Assembly: GCF_030547545.1 (NCBI RefSeq)
Contig: NZ_JAUOQE010000001.1
Coordinates: 267,154 to 331,153, forward strand
DNA: 64,000 bases
Reading direction: 5' to 3'
DNA from: Amphritea sp. 1_MG-2023
GTDB lineage: Bacteria > Pseudomonadota > Gammaproteobacteria > Pseudomonadales > Balneatricaceae
The stretch's first letter is position 1. Each line of letters begins with the position of its first letter. This document shows, piece by piece, positions 17,183-26,439 of the stretch. A program made the position numbers and the translations under genes. The notes beneath the pieces are model-generated. The model worked only from the letters and a program-made list of their open reading frames with translations. It made no database searches and was not told the origin of the DNA.

Positions 17183-17770
17183 ATGGGCTCCAGCATAGAG
17201 ACAATAATTATGGAGACACTCTTTAAATACATTTTGGCGATATTGATCAGTACGGTTGCAGGTATGCAGTTTGTGCAGGTGATAACTCGGTATGTTTTCG
17301 AGACTCCCGTTATGGGGCTTGAAGAGATTGCGGTTATTCCGACTTTATGGCTTTACATTCTGGGGGCGGTCAACGCTTCTCGAGAAGACACACAGATCAG
17401 AGCGAATGTTCTGGAAATATTCCTTAAAACGGAGCGTGCACGGCATATTCTGTTAATCATTTCTGAGTCTATTAGCTTAGTGATTTCAAGCTGGCTGACA
17501 TATTGGGCTTGGGATTACTTTAAATATGCCGTGAGGGTATCGAAAGAAACGCCGACCCTCTATCTACCCACGCTGATCTATGAATCTGCTTTGTTTATCG
17601 GTCTGTTGCTGATGACATTGTATGTCTTATTGCATCTTTCTCGGCATGTACGGCTGTTGCTCGCCGGTGGCGTTGACGTCGAGAAGTTAATTGATCATGA
17701 GCATCCTCATACGAGTGAGCTTGATGAGTTCCCGCTGCTGTCCCCGAAGGAGGAGCGCAACAATGGTTGA
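17183..17770 (+). CDS. TRAP transporter small permease (DctQ type)
   Basis: 195 residues with four predicted membrane helices (about 11-27, 47-64, 91-112, 133-155). It has the conserved motifs VITRYVFETPVMGLEEI and LGAVNASREDTQIRANVL. It is the small membrane subunit that joins the periplasmic binding protein to the large permease for sodium-coupled import. The start has TTAGGAAG 8 nt upstream. The C-terminus is hydrophilic. It overlaps the large permease gene. Confidence 0.92.
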   Translation: MGSSIETIIMETLFKYILAILISTVAGMQFVQVITRYVFETPVMGLEEIAVIPTLWLYILGAVNASREDTQIRANVLEIFLKTERARHILLIISESISLVISSWLTYWAWDYFKYAVRVSKETPTLYLPTLIYESALFIGLLLMTLYVLLHLSRHVRLLLAGGVDVEKLIDHEHPHTSELDEFPLLSPKEERNNG

Positions 17771-19061
17771 AGTCGCACTATTGGCATTTGCTGTCTTGGT
17801 CATTCTCCTGAGTCTTGGTGTGCCACTGCCATATTGTTTTGGCGCCGGTTTAATGGTTATGGCGTTGATCGGTGAAGCCACTTTTAAAGGGATGATGTTA
17901 TGGGGCTTTAGTCAGTTGACGAATCCGGTACTGCTCGCCATTCCACTGTTTGTGTTTGCCGGGACGATCATGAGTGTAAGCGGTATTGCCGCGAGCTTAC
18001 TTAAATTCGTTAACGTTTTTGTGGGCAGAGTGCGTGGCGGTCTTGGCGTAGTTGCATCGATTAGTTGCGCTATTATTGGTGCGATTTCTGGCAGTGGCCT
18101 GACCGGTATTGCGGCGATCGGCCCACTGCTGATTCCAGAGATGGAACGTAAGGGCTATCCTCGGGCTTATGCAACGGCATTGATCGCTAACTCGTCGATA
18201 CTGGGTTTGTTGATTCCGCCGAGCGTCACCATGATTGTTTATGGCTGGGTTACAGAAACATCAATCCTGGCGAGTTTTTTGGCAACGCTGGGGCCTGGTC
18301 TGCTGATTATGCTGAACTTTGCCATTGTGAACCTCGTCATGGCACGTAAGTTTCCACTGGTCATGGATGACAAGGTCTCTTTCACCGAGACGGTTAAGTT
18401 GGCGGGGAATAATACGGTTCATGCGATTCCTGCATTGTTGATGCCAGTGATTATTCTCGGAGGGATCTATGGCGGCATTATGACGCCGACAGAAGCGGCG
18501 GCCGTGGCTGTGATATATGCGCTGCCGGTAGGGTTCATGATCTATAAGGGCTTGACTTGGAAAGCCTTCCTTGAAGCTGGCAAAGAATCGGCTACGGCGG
18601 TAGGGGCCATTCTAATCATGATTCTGTTTAGCCTAATGCTGAGTCAGATCTTCGTGATGGAGGATATTCCACAGGCATTGGTTGAATCGATTTTTGAAAT
18701 TACTCAGAACAAAACAACCCTGTTGATATTGGTCACGCTGTTCTTGTTTGCTATCGGCATGGTGGTGAACGATATCACCGCCATCATCTTAACGGCGCCG
18801 TTGCTGATGCCGCTGATGAGCGCATTGGGTGTTAGCCCAGTCCAGTTTGCGGCCATTATGGGGGTGACAACTGCGATGGGCGGTGTCACGCCACCCTATG
18901 CCAGCATCCTCTATCTTGGTGCACGGATCGGTAATGTGAAATTTACCGAAGTCATCAAGCCCGCCATGATCCTGTTGCTATTTGGCTATCTACCGGTGGT
19001 GGTGCTGGTGTTGGTGTGGCCTGAACTGTCTGAATATATACCGGCAATGCTCGGTTACTAA
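17763..19061 (+). CDS. TRAP transporter large permease (DctM type)
   Basis: The start is set at ATG 17763, because AAGGAGGAG lies 7 nt upstream and the longer in-frame form begins with non-membrane, DctQ-overlapping sequence. 432 residues, about twelve helices, with DctM blocks such as IPLFVFAGTIMS, GAISGSGLTGIAAIGPLLIP, GLLIPPSVTMIVYG, GIYGGIMTPTEAAAVAV and GGVTPPYASILYLG. It forms the ion-coupled transport channel. It overlaps dctQ by 8 nt. Confidence 0.94.
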   Translation: MVEVALLAFAVLVILLSLGVPLPYCFGAGLMVMALIGEATFKGMMLWGFSQLTNPVLLAIPLFVFAGTIMSVSGIAASLLKFVNVFVGRVRGGLGVVASISCAIIGAISGSGLTGIAAIGPLLIPEMERKGYPRAYATALIANSSILGLLIPPSVTMIVYGWVTETSILASFLATLGPGLLIMLNFAIVNLVMARKFPLVMDDKVSFTETVKLAGNNTVHAIPALLMPVIILGGIYGGIMTPTEAAAVAVIYALPVGFMIYKGLTWKAFLEAGKESATAVGAILIMILFSLMLSQIFVMEDIPQALVESIFEITQNKTTLLILVTLFLFAIGMVVNDITAIILTAPLLMPLMSALGVSPVQFAAIMGVTTAMGGVTPPYASILYLGARIGNVKFTEVIKPAMILLLFGYLPVVVLVLVWPELSEYIPAMLGY

Positions 19062-19127
19062 GCTAAACGACTGAATCTTAAATGTGAAACTACCGTCCCC
19101 TGGACAACAACAAAAATGAGGAAAGTT

Positions 19128-20129
19128 ATGTTGACTTCACTGTCTAAAAAGCTAGTTCTAGCCGCGTCTTTATCATTGGCTACGCTGGGTGTAGCAGAAG
19201 CTGCTACCTTGAAATTATCTCACGTGCGTCCGCAGGGCACAGCGATTGATAAGGATGCTACTCAGTTTGCCGAAGCGGTTAACGCGGCTACTGATGGCAA
19301 ATTAAAAGTGAAATTGTATCCGGCAAATGCGCTGGGTGATTATACGGTGGTTCAAGAGCGAGTGGGCTTAGGGGCCGTTGATATGGCGGTTCAGCCTATC
19401 GCTTCTAGCGTCGATAAGCGCTTTCAGATCGTTTCTTTGCCTTATATGGCTCAGGACTGGGCGGATGCACAAAAGAAATTTGGGCCGGGCTCAGTGATGC
19501 GAAACACCGTATCAGATCTGTATCAGCAGCAAGGCATCAAGGTGTTGGGTGCATGGCCGGTTTATTTTGGCGGTGTTGCTCTGAATCAAGATGTTGAGGG
19601 TGCAGCTGACTCCGGTGTGAGTAAAGCCGCAAAAGTCCGTGTACCACCGATCAAGGTATTTCAACTCCTAGCGGATAGTTTAGGTTATATCGCTTCACCA
19701 TTGCCGTTTTCTGAGGCGTTTACTGCGGTTCAGACGGGTGTTGTTGATGGTGTCATTGGCTCGGGTGCCGAGGGTTATTATGCCTCTTTCCGTGATGTGA
19801 CTAAGTACTATGTCCCCATCAATACGCATTTTGAAGTCTGGTATTTGTTAATTAACGAAGAGCGCTTTAATGACCTTAAAGCGGATCAACGACAGGCCGT
19901 TGCTCAGGCGGCGCTTGAGTTTGAAAACCGTCGTTGGGAAACCGCCGAAAAAGATCAGGCAGCGAATGAGCAACGTCTGGTGGATGCTGGCGCAACGATC
20001 GTTGAAGTGACGCCTGAACAACTGGCTGCGACGGCGGCAAAAATTAAGCAAAACGTATGGCCTGAAATCGTTAATGATATTGGTAAAGAGTGGGCTGATG
20101 AAATTCTGAAAGCTGCATTATCTGAGTAG
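19128..20129 (+). CDS. TRAP transporter solute-binding protein (DctP type)
   Basis: Periplasmic receptor of the TRAP system. ATG 19128 is preferred over 19116 because GAGGA sits just upstream. The signal peptide ends at about 25 (LGVAEA-ATL). 333 residues. The family pattern is LKLSHVRPQGTAIDKDATQFAEAV, VQERVGLGAVDMAV, and KVRVPPIKVFQLLAD with the arginine that usually salt-bridges a substrate carboxylate. This supports a carboxylate-bearing ligand such as an amino acid, imino acid or opine. The exact ligand is unknown. Confidence 0.93.
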   Translation: MLTSLSKKLVLAASLSLATLGVAEAATLKLSHVRPQGTAIDKDATQFAEAVNAATDGKLKVKLYPANALGDYTVVQERVGLGAVDMAVQPIASSVDKRFQIVSLPYMAQDWADAQKKFGPGSVMRNTVSDLYQQQGIKVLGAWPVYFGGVALNQDVEGAADSGVSKAAKVRVPPIKVFQLLADSLGYIASPLPFSEAFTAVQTGVVDGVIGSGAEGYYASFRDVTKYYVPINTHFEVWYLLINEERFNDLKADQRQAVAQAALEFENRRWETAEKDQAANEQRLVDAGATIVEVTPEQLAATAAKIKQNVWPEIVNDIGKEWADEILKAALSE

Positions 20130-20201
20130 CACTGTTTCACCGGTTAGGCATTCTCCTGACCGGTCTTTTAATGCAAGCAATCTTTTGTCTGGAGAGAGCA
20201 T

Positions 20202-21329
20202 ATGACGGAGAGTATGCGGAGCCCCCGTGGGAGCTCGGAGGTGGCTGTCATTGGCGGTGGTCTAGTTGGACTGTGTATCGCGCTTGGTATACAGCGGCAG
20301 GGGCTAGAGGTGACGGTATACGATGAGGGGGATATAGCGTTACGCGCATCACGTGGAAATTTTGGCCTTGTGTGGGTGCAGGGAAAGGGGGATAACCTGC
20401 CTGAATATGCCCGTATCACCCGTTTATCGGCCAAACTATGGGCTGGCTTAGCCGATGATCTGACACAGCATACCGGTATCGATATTCAACTGCAGCAACA
20501 GGGCGGCTTGTTCGTCTGTTTAACCGAATCCGAGTTGCAACACCGACAGCAGATGTTGGCAGCCATGGCGCAGGAACATCCTGAAGGCTATCCCTTTGAA
20601 GTGCTTGACCTGCAACAATTACGCGAGATGATGCCGGATATTGGTCCCGAGATAGCGGGCGCGACTTGGGGCCCCGAGGATGGTCATGTCAACCCGCTTT
20701 ATCTCATGCATGCTTTGGTGAACCGGTTTGAGTCTCTCGGTGGACAGTTTGTCAATGCCGGCAAAGTGAATAATATTGTGCCGCAATCAGGGCAATTTTT
20801 ACTCCAGGCTACGCAGGGCACGTTTAGCTGCAATAAAGTGGTGTTGGCGGCGGGACTGGGGAATAAAGAGTTGGGGCCTATGGTTGGCATCGAGGCGCCC
20901 GTTTCGCCGAATCGAGGCCAAGTCTTGATCGCTGAACGAGTGCGGCCTTTTATCAATTACCCCACCGGGCATGTGCGGCAGACAGTGGAGGGCACGGTGC
21001 AGTGTGGCGATTCAAAAGAAGATGTCGGCCTTGATACGGGTACGACAACGAATATCTTGGCACAGATTGCTCGGCGTGCAATCACCATGTTTCCGTTGTT
21101 AAAGGATGTGAATTTGGTACGTTCTTGGGGGGCATTACGGATTATGACACCGGATGGCAATCCAATATACCAACAGTCAGAACAATATCCAGGTGCTTAT
21201 CTGGTGACCTGTCACAGTGGTGTTACATTAGCGGCAGCTCATAGCGGACCGATTGCTGACTGGATAGCGACTGGTGCTAACCCTACTGTCGATTTGGAGG
21301 CTTTTCATGGTCGAAGATTTAAGCTTTAA
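20202..21329 (+). CDS. DAO-type FAD oxidoreductase, catalytic subunit of a heteromeric amine/opine dehydrogenase
   Basis: 375 residues of the D-amino-acid oxidase/glycine oxidase superfamily. The FAD Rossmann motif is VIGGGLVGLCIALG at about 15-28. The middle has GPEDGHVNPLYLMHAL and the end HSGVTLAAAHSGPIADW. Its neighbours, a small 2Fe-2S protein and a large BFD-containing flavoprotein, match the three-subunit pattern of HcnABC, octopine/nopaline oxidases (OoxAB) and D-hydroxyproline dehydrogenase (LhpBEF). Its probable role is oxidising the C-N bond of an amino or imino acid imported by the TRAP system. The substrate is not decided from sequence. Confidence 0.88.
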   Translation: MTESMRSPRGSSEVAVIGGGLVGLCIALGIQRQGLEVTVYDEGDIALRASRGNFGLVWVQGKGDNLPEYARITRLSAKLWAGLADDLTQHTGIDIQLQQQGGLFVCLTESELQHRQQMLAAMAQEHPEGYPFEVLDLQQLREMMPDIGPEIAGATWGPEDGHVNPLYLMHALVNRFESLGGQFVNAGKVNNIVPQSGQFLLQATQGTFSCNKVVLAAGLGNKELGPMVGIEAPVSPNRGQVLIAERVRPFINYPTGHVRQTVEGTVQCGDSKEDVGLDTGTTTNILAQIARRAITMFPLLKDVNLVRSWGALRIMTPDGNPIYQQSEQYPGAYLVTCHSGVTLAAAHSGPIADWIATGANPTVDLEAFHGRRFKL

Positions 21330-21627
21330 GCGTTTGCCTTGTAATGAGAGGGCGGCAGTTGAGATTGTTGTTGAGGGGCGAAAAGTGATTGCTTACGAGG
21401 GCGACAGTGTTGCTGCAGCGGTGATGCACGCGGGCCTCAGGCCCACACGCAAGACCGCGCTGAGTGATGTGGGTCGAGCGCCTTACTGCATGATGGGGGT
21501 ATGTTTTGAATGTCTGATGAATATTAATGGCAAAGCCAATATTCAGGCGTGTATGACCGAGGTACGTGAAGGCATGGTGATTACTGTTCAACAGGGTGCC
21601 AGAGAGTTAGTTGGAGAGATTCGATGA
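21307..21627 (+). CDS. 2Fe-2S ferredoxin-like small subunit (HcnA/OoxA-like)
   Basis: 106 residues from ATG 21307 (GGAGG 6 nt upstream), overlapping the DAO gene by 23 nt. It carries the 2Fe-2S ligands CMMGVCFECLM and a later Cys in IQACM. The start FKRLPCNERAAVEIVVEGR is typical of small subunits of sarcosine, opine and hydrogen cyanide type oxidases. It should carry electrons between the flavin subunits. It overlaps the next gene by 4 nt. Confidence 0.9.
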   Translation: MVEDLSFKRLPCNERAAVEIVVEGRKVIAYEGDSVAAAVMHAGLRPTRKTALSDVGRAPYCMMGVCFECLMNINGKANIQACMTEVREGMVITVQQGARELVGEIR

Positions 21628-23015
21628 GCATGCAACAGCAATACGACCTAGTGATTATTGGGGCCGGACCTGCGGGAATGGCAGCCGCTGCGGAAGCCGG
21701 CGAAGCGGGGCTCAACACACTGGTCTTGGATGAGCAATCGAGTGCAGGTGGACAAATATATAGGCGTATCGGCCAGCCTGTATTGCAGGATCGTTCGATT
21801 CTCGGTCAGGATTACTATGCCGGCGAAGCGCTATTAGCGGGGCTATCTCACCCATTGGTCACTCATATTGTCGAGGCGACAGTATGGGAGGTAAGTAAGG
21901 ATAAAAGGCTGTTCTTCTCGGTTGCGGGAAAGAGTCGTGAGGTCGGTTTTAAAAAACTGCTGTTGGCGACCGGGGCACAGGAGCGACCGGTGCCGTTTCC
22001 TGGCTGGACATTGCCCGGTGTAATGACCTGTGGCGCGGCGCAGATATTGTTGAAATCATCGGGCCTGACGCCGGTAGAGCCACTGGTTATCGGGGGTAGC
22101 GGTCCGTTGTTATTACTGATTAGTTGTCAGTTGATCAGAGCCGGTGTGCGTATCGAGGCAATCGTCGATACGACCCCGGTGAGTAATTACAGACGTGCCT
22201 TGAAAGAGATCAAAGGCGCCATCAAAGGTTGGCGCTATCTGCTTAAAGGGTTGCGGATGCTTAAGGAGATCCGCAGTAGTGGGGTGAAATATTATCAGTC
22301 TGCAACTGAGTTAAGCGCAGCCCCTGGCGCTGACGGAAACCTTGCCTCGATTGGTTTTCGCACGGGCACGGTGCAGCATCAATTGGCGTGTCAGACGTTA
22401 CTGGTACATCAGGGTGTTATTCCCAATACTCAATTAGGCCGGGCACTTGGACTAGCGCATCAATGGGATGAGGTGCAGCAGTGCTGGAAACCGACACTCG
22501 CTGATAATGGCAATAGTAGCCATCCTGATATTTTTATTGCCGGCGATTCTGGCGGTATTGGTGGGGCCGTTGCTGCCGAAGTGCAAGGCCGCCTAGTGGC
22601 GAATGACATAGCGCAACAATTATGTCGAACCAGTGGCACGGTAAACCGCGTTAATCGGTTGCGTAAGGCGCTAGCCGCGCAGCTCGTTATTCGTCCTTTT
22701 TTGGATCATCTTTACCGTCCGTTAGATATGTTTTTAAGGCCGCAAGGTGAAACGATTGTCTGTCGCTGCGAAGAGGTGAGTGCGGCTGAGATTCGTGGAC
22801 TTGTTAAGCACGGCTGTGTTGGACCCAATCAGACTAAGGCGTTTTGCCGCTCGGGTATGGGGCCTTGTCAGGGGCGTCAGTGTGGCTCAACAGTGGCGGC
22901 ACTGCTAGCCGATGAGCTGGGTAACAGTCCGGCTGAGGTCGGCTATTACAATATTCGTTTTCCGATAAAACCAGTGTCATTGGGTGAGCTGGCGAGTTTA
23001 GATCAAACAGATTAA
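21624..23015 (+). CDS. FAD/NAD(P)-binding oxidoreductase with BFD-type 2Fe-2S domain (HcnB/OoxA-large-like)
   Basis: 463 residues. The N-terminal dinucleotide motif is VIIGAGPAGMAAAAEAGEAG and a second nucleotide-binding segment is VIGGSGPLLLL near 155. The C-terminal BFD-like iron-sulfur motif is CRCEEV with a later C-x7-C-x4-C (FCRSGMGPCQGRQCGS). This is the large electron-transfer subunit of the heteromeric dehydrogenase and probably passes electrons from the DAO subunit to a quinone or other acceptor. Hydrogen cyanide synthase is an alternative reading, but TRAP import and RidA fit opine or amino acid catabolism better. Confidence 0.9.
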   Translation: MSMQQQYDLVIIGAGPAGMAAAAEAGEAGLNTLVLDEQSSAGGQIYRRIGQPVLQDRSILGQDYYAGEALLAGLSHPLVTHIVEATVWEVSKDKRLFFSVAGKSREVGFKKLLLATGAQERPVPFPGWTLPGVMTCGAAQILLKSSGLTPVEPLVIGGSGPLLLLISCQLIRAGVRIEAIVDTTPVSNYRRALKEIKGAIKGWRYLLKGLRMLKEIRSSGVKYYQSATELSAAPGADGNLASIGFRTGTVQHQLACQTLLVHQGVIPNTQLGRALGLAHQWDEVQQCWKPTLADNGNSSHPDIFIAGDSGGIGGAVAAEVQGRLVANDIAQQLCRTSGTVNRVNRLRKALAAQLVIRPFLDHLYRPLDMFLRPQGETIVCRCEEVSAAEIRGLVKHGCVGPNQTKAFCRSGMGPCQGRQCGSTVAALLADELGNSPAEVGYYNIRFPIKPVSLGELASLDQTD

Positions 23016-23083
23016 TACTCGCCAGAGAGCATTTGTTTAGCGGTAAGACATTCATAAAAATTGACTAGTTGAGATTTAATATA

Positions 23084-23434
23084 ATGACGATTGAACGCCA
23101 GCAGACGGCGACGCGTATGAGTAAAGTTGTGCTTCATAATAATACCGCTTATCTCTGTGGACAGGTTGCTGAAGACCGCAGTGCCGGGATTGCGGAGCAG
23201 ACCAGAACGATGCTGAAGAAAGTGGATGATCTGTTGCTGTCGGTAGGGAGTAGCTCGGAAAAAATCCTTTCTGCGACCCTCTATCTCAAAGACATGGCAC
23301 ATTTTGCAGAGATGAATTCTGTATGGGATAGCTGGATGCCTGAGGGCTATGCACCCGCGAGGGCATGCGTTGAGGCATCGATGGCAAGTCCTGAATTATT
23401 AGTTGAAATATCAGTTATTGCAGCAACAGACTGA
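23084..23434 (+). CDS. RidA/YjgF family enamine-imine deaminase
   Basis: 116 residues. ATG 23084 is chosen over an in-frame TTG at 23069. RidA blocks are [43 protein letters not shown] and [19 protein letters not shown], with the conserved arginine in PARACVEA. RidA proteins hydrolyse reactive enamine/imine products to ketoacids and ammonia. Placed 69 bp after an amine-oxidising enzyme, it most likely clears the imine formed there. This association supports an imine-producing substrate pathway. Confidence 0.9.
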   Translation: MTIERQQTATRMSKVVLHNNTAYLCGQVAEDRSAGIAEQTRTMLKKVDDLLLSVGSSSEKILSATLYLKDMAHFAEMNSVWDSWMPEGYAPARACVEASMASPELLVEISVIAATD

Positions 23435-23532
23435 GTCAGCTAGGGGCGGGGCTCGATGGCATTCTAGGTTTTAATACGGCCCCGTTCACTAGACTGAAAT
23501 AAGCTTTTTCGGCGACTTAATGGGTTTTCTGA

Positions 23533-24471
23533 TTAAATCCTAAAGCCGACATTGAGCGCTTCAAGCGTCTGGGTTAACTCTTCGAAGATTAACCTTCTTA
23601 ACCATATATGCGCTGGATCTTTGATATAGCGCTCATGCCAGATAATCGAGTAGGTAAAACCTTTTTGTGGCATAGGGAAGGGCAGTATTTTTAGCTGATA
23701 TTGTTTAGCGAAGCTAATCGCTAGGCCGTAGGGCACGGTGAGCATCATGTCGCTTTGTGAAATGATGGCCAGCGCCGCCACAAAGTGTGGCACTCTTAGG
23801 GCGATACGGCGTTTTAAACCACGTTCCTCTAAGAGATAATCGATCGCGCCTTTACGTGTCCCCCCCATGGTGATTAAGGCATGAGGGTAGTTGGCATACT
23901 CTTCTAAATCCAATGTTTGGGCGGCGGCTGGATGGCTATTACGCACGACGCAGACAAATCGATCACTCCCTACACCACGACCATGAATCGCCGCTGGCGC
24001 ATCCTCGATAGTACAGGTGGCCAGATCAATATCATGTTGATCTAGTTCGTGTAGCAGGCTTTCCTGCCAAGGCACAATTTCTAGATTAACACCGGGTGCT
24101 TCCGTGCGTAACCGTTTGATCACGGGCGGTAGGAGTACCTGCGCACCGTAGTCAGTGGTTGCTAACCGGAAGTTATGGCTTGCTGTTTGCGGCACAAAGG
24201 TGGCGGGGGTTAACAATTGATTGAGCCCCAGCAATGACTGATGTAACTGCAATGCGAGTTCTTCAGCACGGGGTGTCGGCGTCAATCCTTTGGGTGTGCG
24301 GGTGAATAGTGGGTCATTAAACAGGCTTCGTAGCCGTGCCAGGTTGCGACTAATGGCCGGTTGTGTCAGGTTTAATCGCCCCGCCGCTCGCGTGACACTG
24401 CGTTCTTCAAGTAGGACTTGAAAAACAGGCAATAGGTTGAGGTCGGTGATCGAGAGGTTGTGTATATCCAT
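23533..24471 (-). CDS. LysR-family regulator, divergent from the CurA-type reductase
   Basis: 312 residues. The helix-turn-helix is in the N-terminus (LLEERSVTRAAGRLNLTQPAISRNLARLR), of the NodD/LinR-like subgroup judged by PLFTRTPKGLTPTPRAEEL. The effector domain has FRLATTDYGAQVLLPPVI and HDIDLATC. It is divergent from the CurA-type gene with a 107-bp gap containing an ATGCAT-TGG-ATGCAT dyad. Probably controls that gene and itself. Confidence 0.87.
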   Translation of the reverse strand: MDIHNLSITDLNLLPVFQVLLEERSVTRAAGRLNLTQPAISRNLARLRSLFNDPLFTRTPKGLTPTPRAEELALQLHQSLLGLNQLLTPATFVPQTASHNFRLATTDYGAQVLLPPVIKRLRTEAPGVNLEIVPWQESLLHELDQHDIDLATCTIEDAPAAIHGRGVGSDRFVCVVRNSHPAAAQTLDLEEYANYPHALITMGGTRKGAIDYLLEERGLKRRIALRVPHFVAALAIISQSDMMLTVPYGLAISFAKQYQLKILPFPMPQKGFTYSIIWHERYIKDPAHIWLRRLIFEELTQTLEALNVGFRI

Positions 24472-24504
24472 TCATGATTTCTATTTATGTTAGATATTTA
24501 TTTA

Positions 24505-24519
24505 ATGCATTGGATGCAT
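24505..24519. promoter_or_regulatory. ATGCAT dyad, candidate LysR operator
   Basis: ATGCAT-TGG-ATGCAT, a perfect 15-bp dyad between the divergent LysR and CurA-type genes, in an AT-rich promoter stretch. Its location fits a LysR binding site. Unverified. Confidence 0.35.
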
Positions 24520-24578
24520 ATTAATAGTGAGCATAGACTAAGCAGTATTATCAGACAATGCTCTATGCAAGGTGCTAC

Positions 24579-25589
24579 ATGTTTATTGAATCTAATCGTG
24601 AAATTCAACTGGTTCGTCGTCCAGTCGGCTTGCCTTCGAAAGAGGATTTTCAGCTAGTCAGTCGTCCTGTCGCCGAATTAAAAGAGGGTGAGGTACTGAT
24701 TAAAAATTTATGGCTATCAGTCGATCCCTATATGCGCGGCCGAATGCTGGAACGCAAAAGTTATATTGAGCCGTTTGGCTTAAATGAAGTGCTGAGTGGG
24801 GGGGCGTTAGGCGAGGTGGTTGAGTCTCGCAATGAGCTGTTTCCCGTAGGCCGTAAAGTATCTAGCATGAATGGCTGGCGTGAATATTTTACTTCGACGG
24901 GGGATGATATTCAGTTGTTACCGTCAACCGAGATCGCCGATCAAGCCTTTTTGAGTGTACTCGGTATGACCGGTATGACGGCGTTTACCGGCTTGACTAA
25001 GATTGCCGAGCTGAAGCAGGGTGATCGCGTGTTTGTGTCTGCGGCGTCTGGGGCTGTCGGTGCGATTGTATGTCAAATCGCTAAACTGAAAGGCTGTTAT
25101 GTTGCCGGCAGCGTAGGCTCAGAGGCTAAAGCGCGTTATCTATTAGACGAGCTGGGTGTCGATGCGGTGGTCAATTACAAGACGGCCGAGAATCTGCAGG
25201 ACAGTATTGCAAAGGCGTGCCCAGAGGGCATTGATGTCTACTTTGAAAATGTCGGCGGCGCGCATTTTGAAGCAGTATTGAATCTGATGAATGATCATGG
25301 CCGTATCGCCGTATGCGGCATGATTGATCAATATAATGCAACAGCACCACAAGCAGGGCCGGGGAATTTATCTCAGATTATTATTAAAAAGCTGAGAATC
25401 GAAGGCTTTATTGTATTTGAACATTGGCATGATTACCCCGCATTTGTTGAGCAGATGATGCAATGGATCGAAGCCGGAAAAGTCAGTTGGAAAGAGACTG
25501 TTTTTAATGGCATTGAGCAAACGCCCGACGCTTTTATTGGTCTATTTAAGGGGGAAAATACCGGCAAGATGTTGGTAAAGCTCGCCTAG
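24579..25589 (+). CDS. Zinc-independent NADP-dependent oxidoreductase (CurA/leukotriene B4 12-HD family)
   Basis: 336 residues. ATG 24579 is preferred over ATG 24558 because AAGGTG precedes it and the product begins at the family-typical RRPVGLPSKEDF. MDR-superfamily motifs: WLSVDPYMRGRM, GMTGMTAFTGL, the nucleotide-binding GAVGAIVCQIAKLKGC, and the DVYFENVGG that marks this branch. It reduces activated double bonds of enals/enones with NADPH, and E. coli CurA reduces curcumin. It may act in aldehyde or carbonyl stress with the following DJ-1 protein. Confidence 0.9.
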   Translation: MFIESNREIQLVRRPVGLPSKEDFQLVSRPVAELKEGEVLIKNLWLSVDPYMRGRMLERKSYIEPFGLNEVLSGGALGEVVESRNELFPVGRKVSSMNGWREYFTSTGDDIQLLPSTEIADQAFLSVLGMTGMTAFTGLTKIAELKQGDRVFVSAASGAVGAIVCQIAKLKGCYVAGSVGSEAKARYLLDELGVDAVVNYKTAENLQDSIAKACPEGIDVYFENVGGAHFEAVLNLMNDHGRIAVCGMIDQYNATAPQAGPGNLSQIIIKKLRIEGFIVFEHWHDYPAFVEQMMQWIEAGKVSWKETVFNGIEQTPDAFIGLFKGENTGKMLVKLA

Positions 25590-25678
25590 GCAGACAGTGA
25601 CTCAATTGAGCATTCGATGATTAATTAAAGTGCGGGCTGAGATGAAGTTTGATCACCCGACAGAAAGGAAAGATTACG

Positions 25679-26359
25679 ATGAATATTTTATTTGTGCTGA
25701 CCTCACATGATGAGCTGGGTAATACCGGTGAGAAAACGGGGTTCTGGGTTGAAGAATTCGCTGCGCCTTATTACGTCCTAGCGGACGCTGGCGTTAATAT
25801 TACGTTGGCTTCACCTGCCGGTGGTCAACCACCGATCGATCCTAAAAGCGCGCTGGAAGACTTCCAGACAGACGATACTCGTCGTTTTGATCAAGATGCT
25901 GAGCTACAACAAAAGCTGGCCAACACGCTGCCATTAAACAGCGTATCTGCCGATGATTACGATGCAATCTTTTACCCCGGTGGCCATGGCCCAATGTGGG
26001 ATCTGACTCAGAATAAAGCTTCTATTGCCTTGATTGAAACCTTTGCTCGTCAGGGTAAGCCTGTGTCGGCGGTCTGTCATGCACCGAGTGTTTTGTTAAA
26101 CACCAAAAATGAAGCGGGTGAACCGCTGGTTAAGAACAAGAAGGTTACGGGCTTTACGAATACTGAAGAAGCGGCGGTGGGTTTAACAGAGGTTGTGCCA
26201 TTCCTGTTGGAAGACGAACTGAAGCAGCGCGGTGGTGTTTATTCTCAGGGACCAGACTGGGGCCCCCATCTAGTTGAAGATGGTTTATTGATTACCGGCC
26301 AGAATCCAGCATCTTCGACGCTAGTGGCAAAGGCTGTGTTAGCGAGTTTGACGAAATAA
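25679..26359 (+). CDS. DJ-1/PfpI superfamily protein (Hsp31/glyoxalase-like)
   Basis: 226 residues from ATG 25679 (GAAAGGAAAG upstream; an upstream in-frame start at 25649 is less likely). Blocks: FVLTSHDELGNTGEKTGFWVEEFA, YPGGHGPMWDL, and the nucleophile elbow AVCHAPSVLL with the catalytic Cys. This is the class I glutamine-amidotransferase-like fold found in glutathione-independent glyoxalases and Hsp31-like chaperones. It lies on the same strand as and about 90 bp after the CurA-type reductase, suggesting joint detoxification of reactive carbonyls. Confidence 0.88.
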   Translation: MNILFVLTSHDELGNTGEKTGFWVEEFAAPYYVLADAGVNITLASPAGGQPPIDPKSALEDFQTDDTRRFDQDAELQQKLANTLPLNSVSADDYDAIFYPGGHGPMWDLTQNKASIALIETFARQGKPVSAVCHAPSVLLNTKNEAGEPLVKNKKVTGFTNTEEAAVGLTEVVPFLLEDELKQRGGVYSQGPDWGPHLVEDGLLITGQNPASSTLVAKAVLASLTK

Positions 26360-26378
26360 TCATTTAAAATGGTAACAT

Positions 26379-26418
26379 AAAAAAGTCACCGGGAGCGGGA
26401 GCTGCCAGTGACTTTTTT
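26379..26418. terminator. Bidirectional terminator between the DJ-1 gene and the ABC importer
   Basis: AAAAAAGTCAC and GTGACTTTTTT form the base of a long stem whose upper part also pairs (GG/CC, AGC/GCT) around a GGGA loop. T-tracts at both ends serve both convergent units. Confidence 0.88.
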
Positions 26419-26439
26419 GGTTCAAGCTGAAATCAGTGA

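Noticed and set aside
20202..23015. Hydrogen cyanide synthase HcnABC
   Set aside because: The subunit types match, but gene order differs (DAO gene first), and TRAP import, LysR and RidA point to amine or opine catabolism.
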